The notes under the pieces: model-generated | Seen by the model: the letters and a program-made list of their open reading frames with translations, nothing else | What the model was told of the DNA's origin: nothing | Databases searched by the model: none | Source of the DNA: Thalassia testudinum | Taxonomy: Eukaryota > Streptophyta > Magnoliopsida > Alismatales > Hydrocharitaceae | DNA: 64,000 bases | Assembly: GCA_037157565.1 (NCBI GenBank) | Contig: JAZHRO010000002.1 | Location: 78,914,001 to 78,978,000, forward strand | Direction: 5' to 3' | Shown: piece by piece, positions 31,451-44,126 of the stretch | Layout of the letters: every line of letters starts with the position of its first letter | How positions within the stretch are numbered: the stretch's first letter is position 1 | Program-made: the position numbers and the translations under genes

Positions 31451-34400
31451 ATGGCTACCTCGGATTGCCTTCCTCCTCCAAAACTAATAAGTTCATGGAG
31501 GAATTTCATATCTCATTAGTGTGGTTATAATCTACGTTGTCCTCCTCCCCCCCCCCCCGAAAGTCTTAAACTCATCAATTCACATATGATCTCTTGTAGA
31601 TAGCTATAATCATCTATTTCATCTTCCATTAATTTACAAAAAAAGATTTCATGTCTTTTATATACTTGATGATTATACAGCATTGTACAACTCTAATAAT
31701 TACAAACAACTTTTGCATGCGTGGGACACTAAAACCAAATGGTACATGTATTACTGCTACTACGTGCGAGTGAGCATCTTTGTTTTTTCACTATCAATTT
31801 GTTAATAATTGTCTCGTCTTATAAGTTATTGAGGTTGAAAGTTACGTCCTCAGAATAGGGGGACAAGTACAAGGATATCGGCAGGATGTCCTACTCTGTC
31901 TTGCATGACACAACTATATGTAAAATATCAGGTTTCCAGATCTCATCATCCTTTTCTCTTCTTTTGTTCTCATCATTTATATGTCTTAAAATCAGTAACC
32001 AATACATTATTTCTAGATTATTCAAAAATTAATTTTTTCCCCTTATACGAACTTCGTAGATGTATAATGTCCATACATACTCATGTCTTGTAATTTCTCT
32101 TTAACATTTCTGATATCATCTTCCTACTGTTCTCATTATATTACCATATAACACCACTTTTGTAGCAGTTTTAGGTACATTACAGTGTACAGTTTTCGTA
32201 AATACACAAGAATGGGTGTTTACGCATGGAATAAACATGGGTTAAGCCCATAGATCTCTAGATTTTGTAGTGCACGGATCCAATGCATAAGGTTTTTCTA
32301 AAAAACATGATTAATTTCCTATATTTTACTCTATATTCTATAAATTTATATTCAAACTCAACTTTACAATATTTGATTACATATCGGATGGAAGCTATGG
32401 CAATTACCAAAATCCCCATCCAAGACAAGGCCACTAGAGTTAAAAGCCATCTACATCCGAATCCATCTATTTTTAAACTTGCACAAATCTAAAGTTTAAA
32501 TAAATACACATTTATGCGCTTGTACGCACATTAGCATGTTTATGTTTTCAAAAACATGGGTACATATACATAGATGCAAATAAGAATTTCATGATTATAT
32601 ATTTTAGTGCACGTTTGTTTAATAATGGAAAAATGTATTCATATGCTCGTACATATGTATCAACAATATAGTAACATATTTTATCGGATAACAAATTTGA
32701 TAAACTATCATGGTTAAGATGGATGAACATCCAACTTTATGCAACGACTTTATGACAAAGTGCTCCCAAATGAAAACTGTTAAAATCACTGCTGTCATGA
32801 ACAAAAATATCATGAACCACCTAAAAAAGCAGTACCCATGTAAAGATGGACAAAAATACCCACATAAAGATGAAATACCCATGTATTGTTAGAATCAATA
32901 CCCACATAAAGATAAAATACATGAACAAAAATATCACAAATATGACCGCTTAACAAAGCAATCAACCTGGTTCATCCACGCCAAAGTAACATCATCAATG
33001 TCCAAACATGCATCTCAACAAGAAAACAACACAGAACATCAACCAAACAACATCAACTATCGATCAGAGATAGGCAGGGATTGTGCTATACCTACTTCCC
33101 ACCTTGGGTTCACGACAACTGCGACAACAAAATGAAGAAGGAAGCTCGTACAAGAGCTCTACGGCAACAACCTAGAAGAGGAGGACGGAGTTGAGGAAGT
33201 TTGCCCCCTTCCATGGTCGATGTCGACGATGTTGTCGGAAGCAAGTTAAGGGAGGAGCCTCACTCTCACAATCAGATGGAAAGTTGTGAGTCACGTAGGA
33301 CTCCTTCGCCATCACCTACCACAATTAAAAAGAGATGGATGAGGGTTAAATGGTAGAGGAAGCGGCCTTGGATCTGATGGACAAAAACTGATGCTGCCAT
33401 GACAGAGTCAACAACACTGTCGTAGCTAAAAAGAACATAGTGGCCATGAAAAGGGGAGCTCGAGCAACCTTCACACCTTGCCTCTTTGCTATTGGCCTCT
33501 TCTACGCATGCTTCCCGAGGGCTTGACGCTTTAGACCTTCGCGCGTTGATGGAGTGTGAGATCAGACGATGGATGCCTTCCCCATTTGGAATCATCGAAC
33601 GATAGCCAAGATCACAACCACCTGCTTCTCACTGTCGACGATCGCAGACAAAAGAGGTGATTCCTTTCGTTTGAAACACAAGCCCATTGCAAATAAGCTG
33701 AAGCCACTCCTCAGTCTCATCCCAGTGCAAGCATTAACTCCCGCACCGCCAACCACAGACGGGATAGATGTCACTTGAAGTCTCTGTCAAACCCTCTGCT
33801 AAAACCGTTTCTAACACCCACCATCCTAAAAACCTCTGCTAACCCCGCATCCAAACACAACCTCATAAACTTCAACTTTTATGCAGCATTTGAAATTGCA
33901 TAAACTCACATTTTGGTAATCAAAATTACATAAACCCACATTTGATGGAGTGTTAATTGCAGCATTTGAAAAATTATCAAAATTTTATTCAATCAAACAA
34001 ACTTCCAACTTTTATATGTTAATTAGTTTTTATAAACCCACATTTTTCAAGAAACACCTAATTGATGTTTTTCCCGAACCTAGCTTAACTCTAGTTCCAA
34101 CAAGGACAGCAGTCAATTCACCCCCACAATGGAGCATTTTTTCATACTTCTTTTGAATATCATTGGTGATATTTTCTTACATGTCACAAGTGATATTTAG
34201 TTATAAACATAAAAGTCGCAAGTGACGTTTTGGAAGGGGTGCAAAATAATATCAACAAAAATGCATTAATACACTTTTGAGTTTCCAACAATTAGTTAAT
34301 GGCTTAAAATGGTAGTTAATTAATTAGTGCTTATTCAAATGACTTGTTTTTTCTTCCTTGTGAAAATGTAAACATTATTGCCAACCGAAAGAAAATAGAA

Positions 34401-34494
34401 AGGGCATAACCAAACTCTGCAAAGGGTATTAAGGCCTCGAGGATTATAGAGACATTTTATTTAAAAAGAAAATTTGAATAACTAGGATATACAA
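31451..34494. other. AT-rich region upstream of the Harbinger genes
   Basis: No recognisable gene. It includes a run of 12 C at 31547-31558. The block near 33050-33780 has short frames on both strands (33272-33595 minus, 33569-33778 plus) without a family. If 33862 is the transposon end, 33863-34494 is older flanking sequence. Confidence 0.4.
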
Positions 34495-36546
34495 TGTCAC
34501 GACCTGTTCCTGGCACCCTACAGAACCCGAGAATGGCTCACCATGACAAACTTCAAGACCCAGTCGTCTAATGAGAAACAACTAAATGTATACTCATTGC
34601 ACAACCACACGTGCAATGTAACTAAGTAGAAAATAAGTAAGAGATAGTAAAGGAAACATAACAGTAAAGGAAACAAAACAGTATATCTCAAGGATATAAC
34701 ATGGCACAAGCTGAAAAGTATAGTTACGAACATAGCCATCACAACAGAAACTGGTAGAAATATAACCAAATATAGCAGAATAGTCTATAGGCTACTCACT
34801 ATTAACAAAACTCTGCAACAGAAAAGAAGGAAAGACTACGGCTGAGCTCGACTGGGCCCAGCGCCCTTAGCAGCAGGTGGTGCTGCCTGCTCAAATCCTT
34901 GACCTGAATATGGTTATAGAAATTTGTGGTCAACTAATGCTGAGTAGAGTGGTGGTTAAGTCATTTACATGCAACTAAATATAATTAAACAAGCAACTAG
35001 CTAATCATGCATTGCCGATTATTCATTATCATTCATTTTTGTTTATCTTATTTATGCGTTTCTGAGTCAAGTACTCTAATCAGAATCCATAACATTGCAA
35101 AATCTTCTTGCTCCCTAAGGGAACGATCTCAATTAAGATCTCACATGTAGTTTTCCCCCCAATGCAGGATGTATACATGGCACTCTCCTCGCCGAGAGAG
35201 TCCCCCGTGGTAGTCCTACACCCAGCCTATTACCCCGAGGTCACGGTCGCAACATAGCGGTGACTACGGCAGGCGCGATAAGCACACGGGTAGCTACCCT
35301 ACACTGGCACCCGATCAGTCGTTTTCGCTAGCGGGTACGCCCAAAAGTATAGCACAGGGTCTTGCCCTCTCAGAACAGGGGTCTCGCCCCTCAGAACAAA
35401 ACAGGGGTCTCGCCCCTCCACAGTCCACGTACCCTCATCTGACTATCTCGATTTGCAAAGTGGGCCTAACAAGAGTCGGTGTAGGGTGGATAGTCCAAAC
35501 CACGGGCCTTGTGGGGCGGCTAGCTCCCTTCCTACACTAAGTAGCTCACCTCGATACCACATACGAGAGGGCCAAACAAGAGTCGATGTAGAGTGACTAG
35601 TCCTAACCCCGAGTCTCAACCTAAGGGGCGGCTAGCTCCCCTCTACACTAAAGGGATAGTGGCTCCCTTGGTACCACATACGCAAGACAGTCACTCTCCT
35701 CAATACCGCGTACACAAGGGCCAGCTCACTTTCCACACTAAAGGGACAGTTGCTCTCCTCGGTATACGAGGGCCAGCACACTTCCTTTAACCAAGTCTGA
35801 ATAGCCGCCTGTAGGCAACATGTTTCAAAACTAGTAGGTTTTTCGTACTACAGTATTCTTGGTTTCTTTCTAAATTCCCTGTAGAGTTTGTACATGGACT
35901 TTCTTATTTCCATATCTATTTCGTTACATGTGGAACAGGCAACTTAAATTTTCACCATTGATTACTCAATATAGGTATGTATTTCCATTCATGACATGGT
36001 TTATTAAAGGTAGTACAGGCATCTCATGGTTTATTTCTCTTCAGGAAGCATCACGGTAACTCAATCATCCATTAACTACACATGCATTTCTTCTAGCCCT
36101 AGTGTTCATTTCACAACCTAGGGTTTAATTGAATATATTCTAAAGTAGCATGCATTTGTATCTTTTCAGTCCTAGGGTTCATCTCACAACTTAGGGTTTA
36201 AATATTTCTACGCATGCAATTTAATTATTAACTCCAGGATTAAGGTGAAAACCACTCTACTGGGGTAACCGAGCGGAATGGGGGCTCATACAGATCTCGC
36301 AGCCTCCGCAGGTCCCATGCACACCACGAACGAACGAGCTATCACATTGACCCACATGTCAAAAGGAGCTCAAAACAATGTAGACACTATACCACAATGT
36401 GGAGAATTTCGAACGGAAACCAACTATAATTCGTTTGAGGAAAATCGACTCCGTTTCAGCCCTGAACAGGGCTAAAAACACAACTCTGACCAAAATCAGA
36501 TGTCTAGGAAGGGTCCCAGACATCTTAAATGAACGCAGTTGCTCAT
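34495..36546 (-). repeat. Old gypsy LTR, 3' portion
   Basis: It starts TGTCACGACC in plus reading, a divergent form of the TGTAACGACC end seen at 41350 and 49070. It keeps the same order of landmarks, including the CGTCTAATGAG word, CCCAGCGCCCTTAGCAG and CTCCTCGCCGAGAGAGTCCCCCGTGG. It is cut at 36546 by Athila 2 and resumes at 62231. Both parts add to about 2.74 kb, close to the 2.69 kb of the younger relatives. Confidence 0.8.
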
Positions 36547-39243
36547 TGATAATGGCGTTGTGACTAGGTTTTGTTGTTTTGTTATAGAAATTACGTTGTA
36601 GTATAGATAGTCATTGCCATTATTACGATTTTTACTCGGAAATGAAAGTTCTCCCGATGTCGAACTCAGGGAGCAAGTTGTATTCTAGAGGTACGAAGTT
36701 TCTATTACAAAAAATAAAGAGAGAGAGAGAGATTTGTCTTGTTGGCTTCTTCTTCTCTTCTTTCTCGTCTGTCTTCTTTTCTCTTCTCTTTGAGTCTTCA
36801 GTTTTCTTCCTTCTTATTCTTGCTCTGTTCTTCTTTTCTTGTTTTCTTCTTGCCTTCTCTTCTATTCTTCTTCTTTCTTCTCTTTCTTTTTCTTCTTGTT
36901 CTTCTTTCTGTCCGTCTCTTTCTTTTTCTTCTCCCTTGCGGTCCTGTTCTTCTTTTCTTCTCCTTCTTCTTTGCCTTCAGAGCGTCGTCTGATTTTTCAA
37001 TCAGACGACTTAAGTAGCTGCTGCTACAGTGCGTCTTTTCTTCTTCTTCTCGCAGTCCTTCTTCTTCCTGCCTTCTCTTCTTCTTCACCTGTGCCTGCAC
37101 ACTCAAAGTTTGATCAGAGGGAAAAACCTACTCTACCCTCTCCTGCGTCTCTCTCTCTCAGAATTCACTCATAGGATAGCTCTCCCAGAGCTGCCGGGTA
37201 GTCAGGTATGCGGGTCGCGCCCGGGTACAGGCCCACCTGCGTGCGGTGGTGGGCGAGGAGTGCAGGACGGGTAAACGGGTCCGACCAGGTCCACGGGGCA
37301 TGGTCGCGGACGAGGCCGGCTCGAGCGGGTGAGAGGGACCTCACCCCGTGCTCAGGAGGCAAAGAGCCTAAGGCACTTTTTAACTTTATGCGGGCGTGGG
37401 CCTCTCAAAAGTTCCGAGGTGGGACTAAATGTCCCACCGCAATTGGGCACCCACAGCTGAGGGGGCTGCAGGTAGATGCAGCAGCTGCAGGGATTTCTCC
37501 CCAACTGCAGGCCTGGGCGACTGCGTGGCTGCGAACTGCGCGTCCTGGCGAGTCGAACCTGGGCGAAGCGCGCCTACAGCTGCCGGTTGAAGGAGCTTTA
37601 CCGGCTCAGCAATGGCGACGGAGGGCGAGCAACCTGTCCACAGAAGAACGGCCTCTCGGCCTAATTAGACAAGCAGAGAACCTTCGCCGTGCCACGGCGA
37701 AGGCGGTGTGGGGTCTGGCAAGCCGTGGGGTGGAGCGTAGGGGCTGCCCTAGGTCAAACTGTAGCGCGGGAAATGGGTTTGTTCGGGGGGTCTGCAGGTG
37801 GCGAGTGGCAGGAAATGGAAGGGCGGAAGTTGATCAGGGTGAGGAGGCTGAGGTTCTGTGAGGGTCGGCGAGTCGTGTGGGGTGGTGGAATGATGGGAGC
37901 GAGTCGCCGGAGTTTGGCTGGAGATGGGGAAGGTGAGGGCGATTAGGCGCGGTCGAGGGGTGGTTATGCAAATTACAGTAAGGAAAGGAAAGAGGGGAGG
38001 AAGAGGAAAGATTGTACCTACTCGGAGGGACGAGGGGGGGTCGGAGCAGGGCGACAGTCGTATCGACTGTCGCCGGAGAAGAAGGTGCCCAGAGAGAGAG
38101 GGCGGCGGCGAAGAGAGAGCGGGAGAGCGCGCGCTGGGTACGACGCGACGCGGGAAGAGCAGGTGAAGGTAGCTCTGCTGCTGGTAGTGCGGCAGAGCGA
38201 CGAGGAGGAGGAGGAAAAATCGCTGGAGCAAGGGGGCCTCTGTCGGAGTGGGAAGAGAGGAAGGGGGGGGGATTTCTCCGTCAGAACCGAGCTCCCGAGA
38301 GCGGCAGAGCGTTGGGGGTTTTTATAGAGGCAGAAACAGAGAGGAGGGCGGGGGGAGACGATGTGCATCCCTCGCCGGAGGACGCCGGAGATGGAGACCC
38401 ATACCGTCCGTGCGTTCGCACGGGCGGTATGGGCGATTGCAGCAATTAAGGGGGTGTTCCTGCGACGGCTGACGTTGCAGACGTCGCAGGGAACCCCTGG
38501 TTGACTTGGCAAGGGGTCCCCCTCACCCTGCGCGGCGCCATGCCTCGTGCGAGGTCGCCGGAGCATGGTGCTGCTCAGGGTTTTGCAGGGAGGACCCAAA
38601 TGCAAAGAACGATGAAGAGTCAGGGGTCAAAATGCGAGGGTTTCAAAAGTTGAGGGCCAAAAAGTAAAGTTGGTCAAGAAGGTTTCTTCTTAGGCTCAAG
38701 TTTTTATACATGACTAATTAGGGCCTAAGGATTCTGATGGTGAATTTTATTTCTAGATTAAACCTTGTTTGACCGGTCAATTTACGCAAAAATCCAAATT
38801 AAGTTATTAATTGGGCATGGTTCTCAATGTAGGTCAAAATGGGTTCCTAAGGCCAAATTGGAGGTTCTAAACCCTAGAGATTACTTTTATATGAATTTTA
38901 GAGGGTTTATTCAATTTTTTCTTTGCCTCGAACCTCGTGAATTGAAGTGGGTTTATTTTTAGGGTTACAGGATGTCATTTAATTCCTTGGAGTTGTTGTA
39001 GCCCTCTTTGAGTCATCTCATCCTACTTTTCTTCTTATTAGGTTATTTTGACCTATGTTTGGACCCTGAGTTACCCTGTTTTCAGATTGAATTGGTGAAA
39101 TTGCATTTTTACCCCTTAGTTTCTGTTTTCTTCTTAAACTCATAATTCTCTGAGTTAAGCCTTTCCTTGAGTTATGTAGGAGCTTTTATCCTTTGTATTA
39201 GGTCAAAATGAGCTAGTTATGGCTCATGATGTGGTTCTCATCA
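36547..39243 (-). repeat. 3' LTR of Athila-like element 2
   Basis: Contains a TTC/TCTT-rich tract (about 36740-37100) and a GC-rich block (37190-38470). The many open frames here (Ser/Phe/Leu-rich or Arg/Gly-rich) are composition artefacts and recur in the other LTR. Confidence 0.9.
38319..38326 (-). promoter_or_regulatory. TATA box of Athila 2 3' LTR
   Basis: The minus strand reads TATAAAAA in the context CCTCTATAAAAACCCCC. The 5' LTR has the same word at 61306-61313. Confidence 0.55.
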
Positions 39244-40731
39244 TACCCCCATGCCTAGCTTTTGCTAGTCCCTTAGCAAAAAACTTAAGGTTTCAACATT
39301 TGTTCTAGACCATGGAGTTCTTAATAGCTTTAGATAAGTACTTTTTCATTTGAACTCAGATTAGGTTAGAATGCTGACCATAGGCCTAAAAGGTACTCTA
39401 GTACCAATCAAGATCCAGATCTGTCTAGCCTCAGCCTCAGTCCTTAGCAAAGGTTTTTAAGGCATACAAGAACTAACTTAAAGTCTATTGGACTTTGTGG
39501 TTAAAGCACCCGTGCTTGGAATGATTTTAGCCCTGGCTCAGTTCGCAGTGCGTTTTGTAAGAGAGAGAGATAGAAAATTTTTCTGTTTTGGAGAGTTTTC
39601 TCTCTCTTTTTCTTTTTAATTCTAGCTTAGGATTGGCTTTTCAACATGGTTTGTATCAGATTCCTTGCCCCCATCATCAATCCTCAAGGGTTCCTGGCAA
39701 TCAATGCTTCGAGATAGCACCGCCCATGGCAACCCCCGAAACCCTGGCTATTGAGATTTTGAGATAATCCCATCCATGGTGTTCCGTGGCTGAGTCCAAA
39801 CCCTGGCAATTAACACTTCGTGATAATGCCATCCATGGAATCTGAACCAGCAGAGTGCTTACATGCCCCCAGTAGGATATGTAAATATCCTAAGAGACAA
39901 GCACCGAGGAGATGATATTTTGTTACGCATCTTCGAGGGGATTTCCCGCCTCTCCGCGCTGGGAACTCGTCTAAATCAACTTGTGTTGATCGGCCGCTCC
40001 TACTCTAGGTGTACTTTTCAGAATTTTTCGACGCTTCTGCGTGATTTTGATTTTTACGCTTATTGAACCAGGCTGTGTGTGAGGTTAGGGTGCTTATGTT
40101 ACTGAGTCCCGTAGATCAAAAGTTAGTTAATGAGGTCAAATACTCCCTAAGCCTTAGACCTAATACTTCAGCTTTTCATTTTCCTCAACCTCTTGAGGAG
40201 TGTCCAGATCTTAATGGGTACTAAGAGTCTATCCAAGAATGCCTAAGGTTTGCGTTCTTACTAATCCCTTTGTGCACTTTTCAGTTCTTTTCTTGAATGA
40301 GGTCTAGAATTTAGGTTAATTCCTTAGTTTCTTACTAATGACTACTTTTTTTTTCTCATATTTTTGTGCTCCTTTTTCATCCTTTTTCTTTCCTTCCTCC
40401 ACAAAATTTCCTTCTCCTTTTATTCTTTCTCATTTTTTTTTTTTAACTTTTCTTACCAGTTTTGCACTTTTATACTTCCCCCCCCGTGCCTAAGGTTTGC
40501 AATGTCCTTATTGTGACTTAAGGGGTTTTTTATTTACTTAATTCATTCCTTAAGACAGAATGCGGATGATTTCTAATCCCAGATGCAAGCATCTGAGGTG
40601 GGTTCGGCTGTCTACAAGGGTGAACCTTAAGTGCAAAAAGGTGTCAGAAAAAGATTTTGGATTTTTAGGAAAAAGATGGGTTGCCTCCCATTAAGCGCTG
40701 AGTTTTACACCATCGGCTAGGCGCAATAAGC
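39244..40731 (-). other. Non-coding 3' region of Athila 2 with purine tracts
   Basis: Next to the LTR the minus strand reads TAGGCATGGGGGTA, the likely polypurine tract. A second G-run (minus strand at 40480-40488, followed by sequence near TGCAAACC) and the word GGGAGGCAACCC (minus, about 40678-40690) just past pol resemble conserved post-pol sequence of Athila-type elements. No envelope-like frame is seen. Confidence 0.6.
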
Positions 40732-41349
40732 TCAAGGGGAATGGAGGATATAAGATGTTTCAGCCAAATCAATAGAAGTCATATCAATGAACGGCTTGAG
40801 TCTCTGACCGTTCACGATGAAAGGTTCGGAATCGTGGCTGAGCGGACTGATTTCGATAGCTCCATTTCTAAAAACTTGTCGGACTAAATATGGTCCGACC
40901 CACTTGGATCGCCGCTTTCCCAGGAAAAGTTTGAGTCGGGCATCAAAGGGTAGGACCTTCTGACCAGGATGAAAGATTTTTCTCGAGATATGCTTGTCGT
41001 GGAAAGCTTTAACCCGCTCCTTGTAGAATCGCGAGCTCTCATACGCATCTAGGCGTAATTCATCGATCTCGCTGATTTGAAGTTTTCTGTGGGTTCCAGC
41101 CTTTGAAAAATCTAGATTACAGTTCCGTACTGCCCAATAGGCTTTATGCTCCCAATTCTACAGGAAGGTGACACGCCTTCCCGTACACCAGTCTAAAGGG
41201 AGACATGCCTAACTGGGTTTTGTGGGTGGTCCTATAGGCCCACAATGCTTCCAGAAGTCAGGATGACCAGTCCTTCCTGTCAGGCTGAACAGTGACTTGC
41301 AGGATTTTCTTGATCTCCAGATTAGATAGCTCAGCTAGACCATTGGTTT
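40732..41349 (-). pseudogene. Athila 2 integrase, C-terminal part
   Basis: Continues the integrase after the nested element. It carries the catalytic Glu (NGLAELSNLE) and the C-terminal region (SRKIFHPGQKVLPFDARLKL, then FIVNGQRLKPFIDM), ending with TGA at 40732-40734. A TGA near 41250 and a 1-bp insertion near 41157 break the frame. The break at 41349 coincides with the target duplication GGTTT. Confidence 0.82.
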
Positions 41350-44039
41350 TGTAACGACCCGGTTCCCGAGTCCCTACGAGACACGAGAACCGGACCGACT
41401 CGACTAATCCCAAGACCTAGTCGTCCAACGAGGAAGTAACCAAAAGACAGTAAGATAAACCACATTCAGCATGAATATAACTAACAGTAAGAAAGTACAG
41501 CAGTAAGGAAAGAAACTACTACAGTAGGTACCACCACAACAGTAAAACAGCATTTATCATATAACAAGAACTGCAGGTAAAGAAGGTACAGCGGAAACAA
41601 AAACTACTCACTAGAACAGAAACAAAAGAGGTACAAAAGGCTGTGGTAACTCTACTGGACCCGACTCGGCCCAGCGTCCTCTGCAGCCGCTGACCCTGGC
41701 TGCTCAACACCTGGTCCTGAAAAAGGTAACGAGTGTAACACGTCAGCAAAACGCTGAGTAGAGTGGCAAACTAACTAAAGGCAACAGTAGAGTGTACAGT
41801 AGCTGTTATGTTTTATTACTTCCTTTATTCACATCTTTCAATTTTTCTCACTATTTCATTTATTTCTCAGATCCTTTACTTGATCTCGAATGTCCTCGTG
41901 GGAACGATCTTAATTACAGTCTTTTCCAAAAGTAGAAGTAGCATGTGGTGCTCTCCTGGCCGGGAGAGTCCCCCGTGGTGATCCTACCCTCAGTCAACCA
42001 CCCCAAGGTCACTGACAGACGTAACGGTGACTACGGCACGCGCGATAAACGCACAGGTAGCTAGCCCGCACTGGCACGCGGTCAGTCGTTTCCGTTAACG
42101 GGTGCGCCCAAAGCACAGCACGGAACCAGGGCAGAGCCCTCTCAGTAACAGGGGTCCAACCCCTCCACAGTAACCAAACCGGGGCCTTGCCCCTCCACAG
42201 TCCGCGCACCCTCGCCTGACTACCCTGGTTTGCCCTAGTGGGCCTAACAAGTCAGTGAAGGAGGCTAGCAGAACCCCGGGGCCCGTGGGGTAGCTAGTAC
42301 TCTCCTAACACTACTAGCTCTCCTCGGTACTACGTACACGAGGGCCAACAAGTCGGTACAGAGCGGCCAATCCTAACCCCGGGTCCCTGGGGCGGCTGGC
42401 CCCACTCTGCACTAAACAGGTACAGGTACTTCCCTTGGTACTGCGTACCCAAGAGACAGTACAAACTACATCTCAGTTTCCATTACTTTTTCTTTCCAGG
42501 AGTTCCACTCCTAATTCCCCGTAGGGTTCCAGCTATTTATCTCATAACATCATATGTTTCACTTTCCAGATTCACGTTCTCAAAAATCCATGATCTCAAT
42601 CATGTTTCTTTATTCATAACAGACAGCTATTAATTCAAATTACAGGCAGCTTTATATTTCTTTCCATTTTTTTTCCAAGACTGCAGTATTATACATTCCA
42701 CTAGTTCTTCCATCCTAGGGTTCATGTCACATCCTAGGGTCTAGCATACAACTAGTTTTCCAGCCCTAGGATTCATGCATCACCTAGGAGCTATCATTCC
42801 ATACATTTCTCATTCCTAGGATTCATGCAATGTCCTAGCTTCTAGTTATGGTTCCATACTTTAACAGATTTTATTAATAAACTTAAGCCACTCTACCAGG
42901 TACAACAGGAGTAATGGGGGCGTGATCGGGAATCCCGCGCGCCTCCGCGACTCTCAAGACTGCAACCGAACGAGGTCCTATCACAAGGATCAAACACAAG
43001 GAGTGTCTCAAAATAGTGTATAGCTACTGTAGACGAGTAGAGGAATTAATTCTGAAAAGAACGCAACTCGAATTGCGGAAAACGGAGCCCGAACGGGCCG
43101 TAAACGGGTCGAAAAAGATGATACTATGCAAAATCAGACGTCTGGAACTCCCTCCAGACGTCTTAAACGGTGGATCAGAGAATTACCTGTTCAGCGTGGT
43201 TTCCCAGACGTCCAGAAGTCCGCAGGGATGTCTTTCCTAGATCTCAGACGTCCGATGGTCCCTCAGGACGTCTGGAGGTCACTCCCGCCGTCTGGTACAA
43301 CTTCCAGACGTCTGATTCGCAAAAGATGGCGAATCAGCAAACCTGCGCACAGCTAACCCCCTCCCTCAATACGGTCAGTCGACAAGGAGGAAGAAGAAGG
43401 GGGAAACTCACCTTTCAGACGTCTGTATGATCTTACAGACGTCGACCTTGCCGTCTGGCTATCAATCCAGACATCTGATTCTGGAAATTTTTCCAGAATC
43501 AGGACCCTGCTCGGCCTCCGCTCGCGACGCCGCCCGCGTCGCACCTCGCGCTCCTGCTGCTCAGACCACAGCAGGTCCCTCTCCGCGTCGCTCCGCGCCC
43601 CCTGTGCCCTCCGCCAGCCGGCCAAGCCGCTCCAGCGAGCTCGCCCCCACGGCAGAGCTCCGCCCTCGCATGCCGCACCTCCGCGCTCACTGCGGCCGCC
43701 GCTGCCGCCCTCGCGTCCGCTCGCTCTCGCGCACAGGAAGGAGAAGAAGAAGGAGGTGGTGGAGACGGGAGGGGAGGCGCGCCCCTTTTAACGTCGCGTA
43801 GAGAGGAGAGAGGAGGTGGCAGGCCGCCTGCAGCCGCAGAGAGAAAAAGGGGGAAAAAGCGGTCTGCGTGCTCAGGCGCGCAGGCGACTCGCGTGTGTCG
43901 AAAATAACAGATTTCCAGACGTCTTGAAACTATCCCAGACGTCTTATCAGACGTCTAGTTGTTATCCCAGACGTCTTGTCCGACGTCTGAGCCACCTCCC
44001 AGACGTCTTAAAAGACGTCTGGGGCACACATTCGTTACA
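41350..44039 (-). repeat. 3' LTR of the near-intact gypsy element
   Basis: 2690 bp. The CAGACGTCTG-type palindromes cluster at about 43135-43480 and 43915-44025, flanking the GC-rich block 43500-43800. It is 20 bp shorter than the 5' LTR because of a tandem duplication there. Confidence 0.92.
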
Positions 44040-44057
44040 ATATAACAAACTCAAAGG

Positions 44058-44077
44058 AAGTTTCATCCCCGAAACTT
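44058..44077 (-). other. Conserved hairpin upstream of 3' LTR
   Basis: AAGTTTC and GAAACTT form a 7-bp stem around a short loop, 18 bp inside the 3' LTR. It is the counterpart of 27513-27532. Confidence 0.6.
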
Positions 44078-44126
44078 GCGCCAACCAGGGTGCGGGAAGA
44101 AGATGTCCAAAAAAACCATAACAAAC

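Larger units (their letters stand above)
18247..33862 (-). mobile_element. PIF/Harbinger-like DNA transposon, split by a gypsy element (limits tentative)
   Basis: The core is certain: a Myb/SANT-like gene and a DDE transposase lie next to each other on the minus strand, as in PIF/Harbinger elements. The ends are a proposal. The left GGCCCCATTTGGATGC (18247-18262) and the reverse complement of the right end, GGTTGTGTTTGGATGC (33847-33862), share TTTGGATGC and a Harbinger-like style. The expected 3-bp duplication is not seen (TGA before, TCA after). Subtracting the 8.2-kb gypsy element leaves about 7.4 kb. Confidence 0.4.

Noticed and set aside
31547..31558. Run of 12 C
   Set aside because: Simple homopolymer, possibly inflated by sequencing; no structure around it.
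33272..33778. Short frames on both strands upstream of the Harbinger genes
   Set aside because: No recognisable domain, mutual overlap on opposite strands, and no codon pattern to favour one.
36642..37174. Overlapping frames rich in Ser, Phe and Leu that resemble membrane proteins
   Set aside because: They are produced by the pyrimidine tract of the Athila 2 LTR and reappear at 59620-60061 in the other LTR.
37208..38605. Several Arg/Gly-rich frames in the Athila 2 LTR
   Set aside because: GC-rich LTR sequence without any domain; both strands are open in several frames at once.
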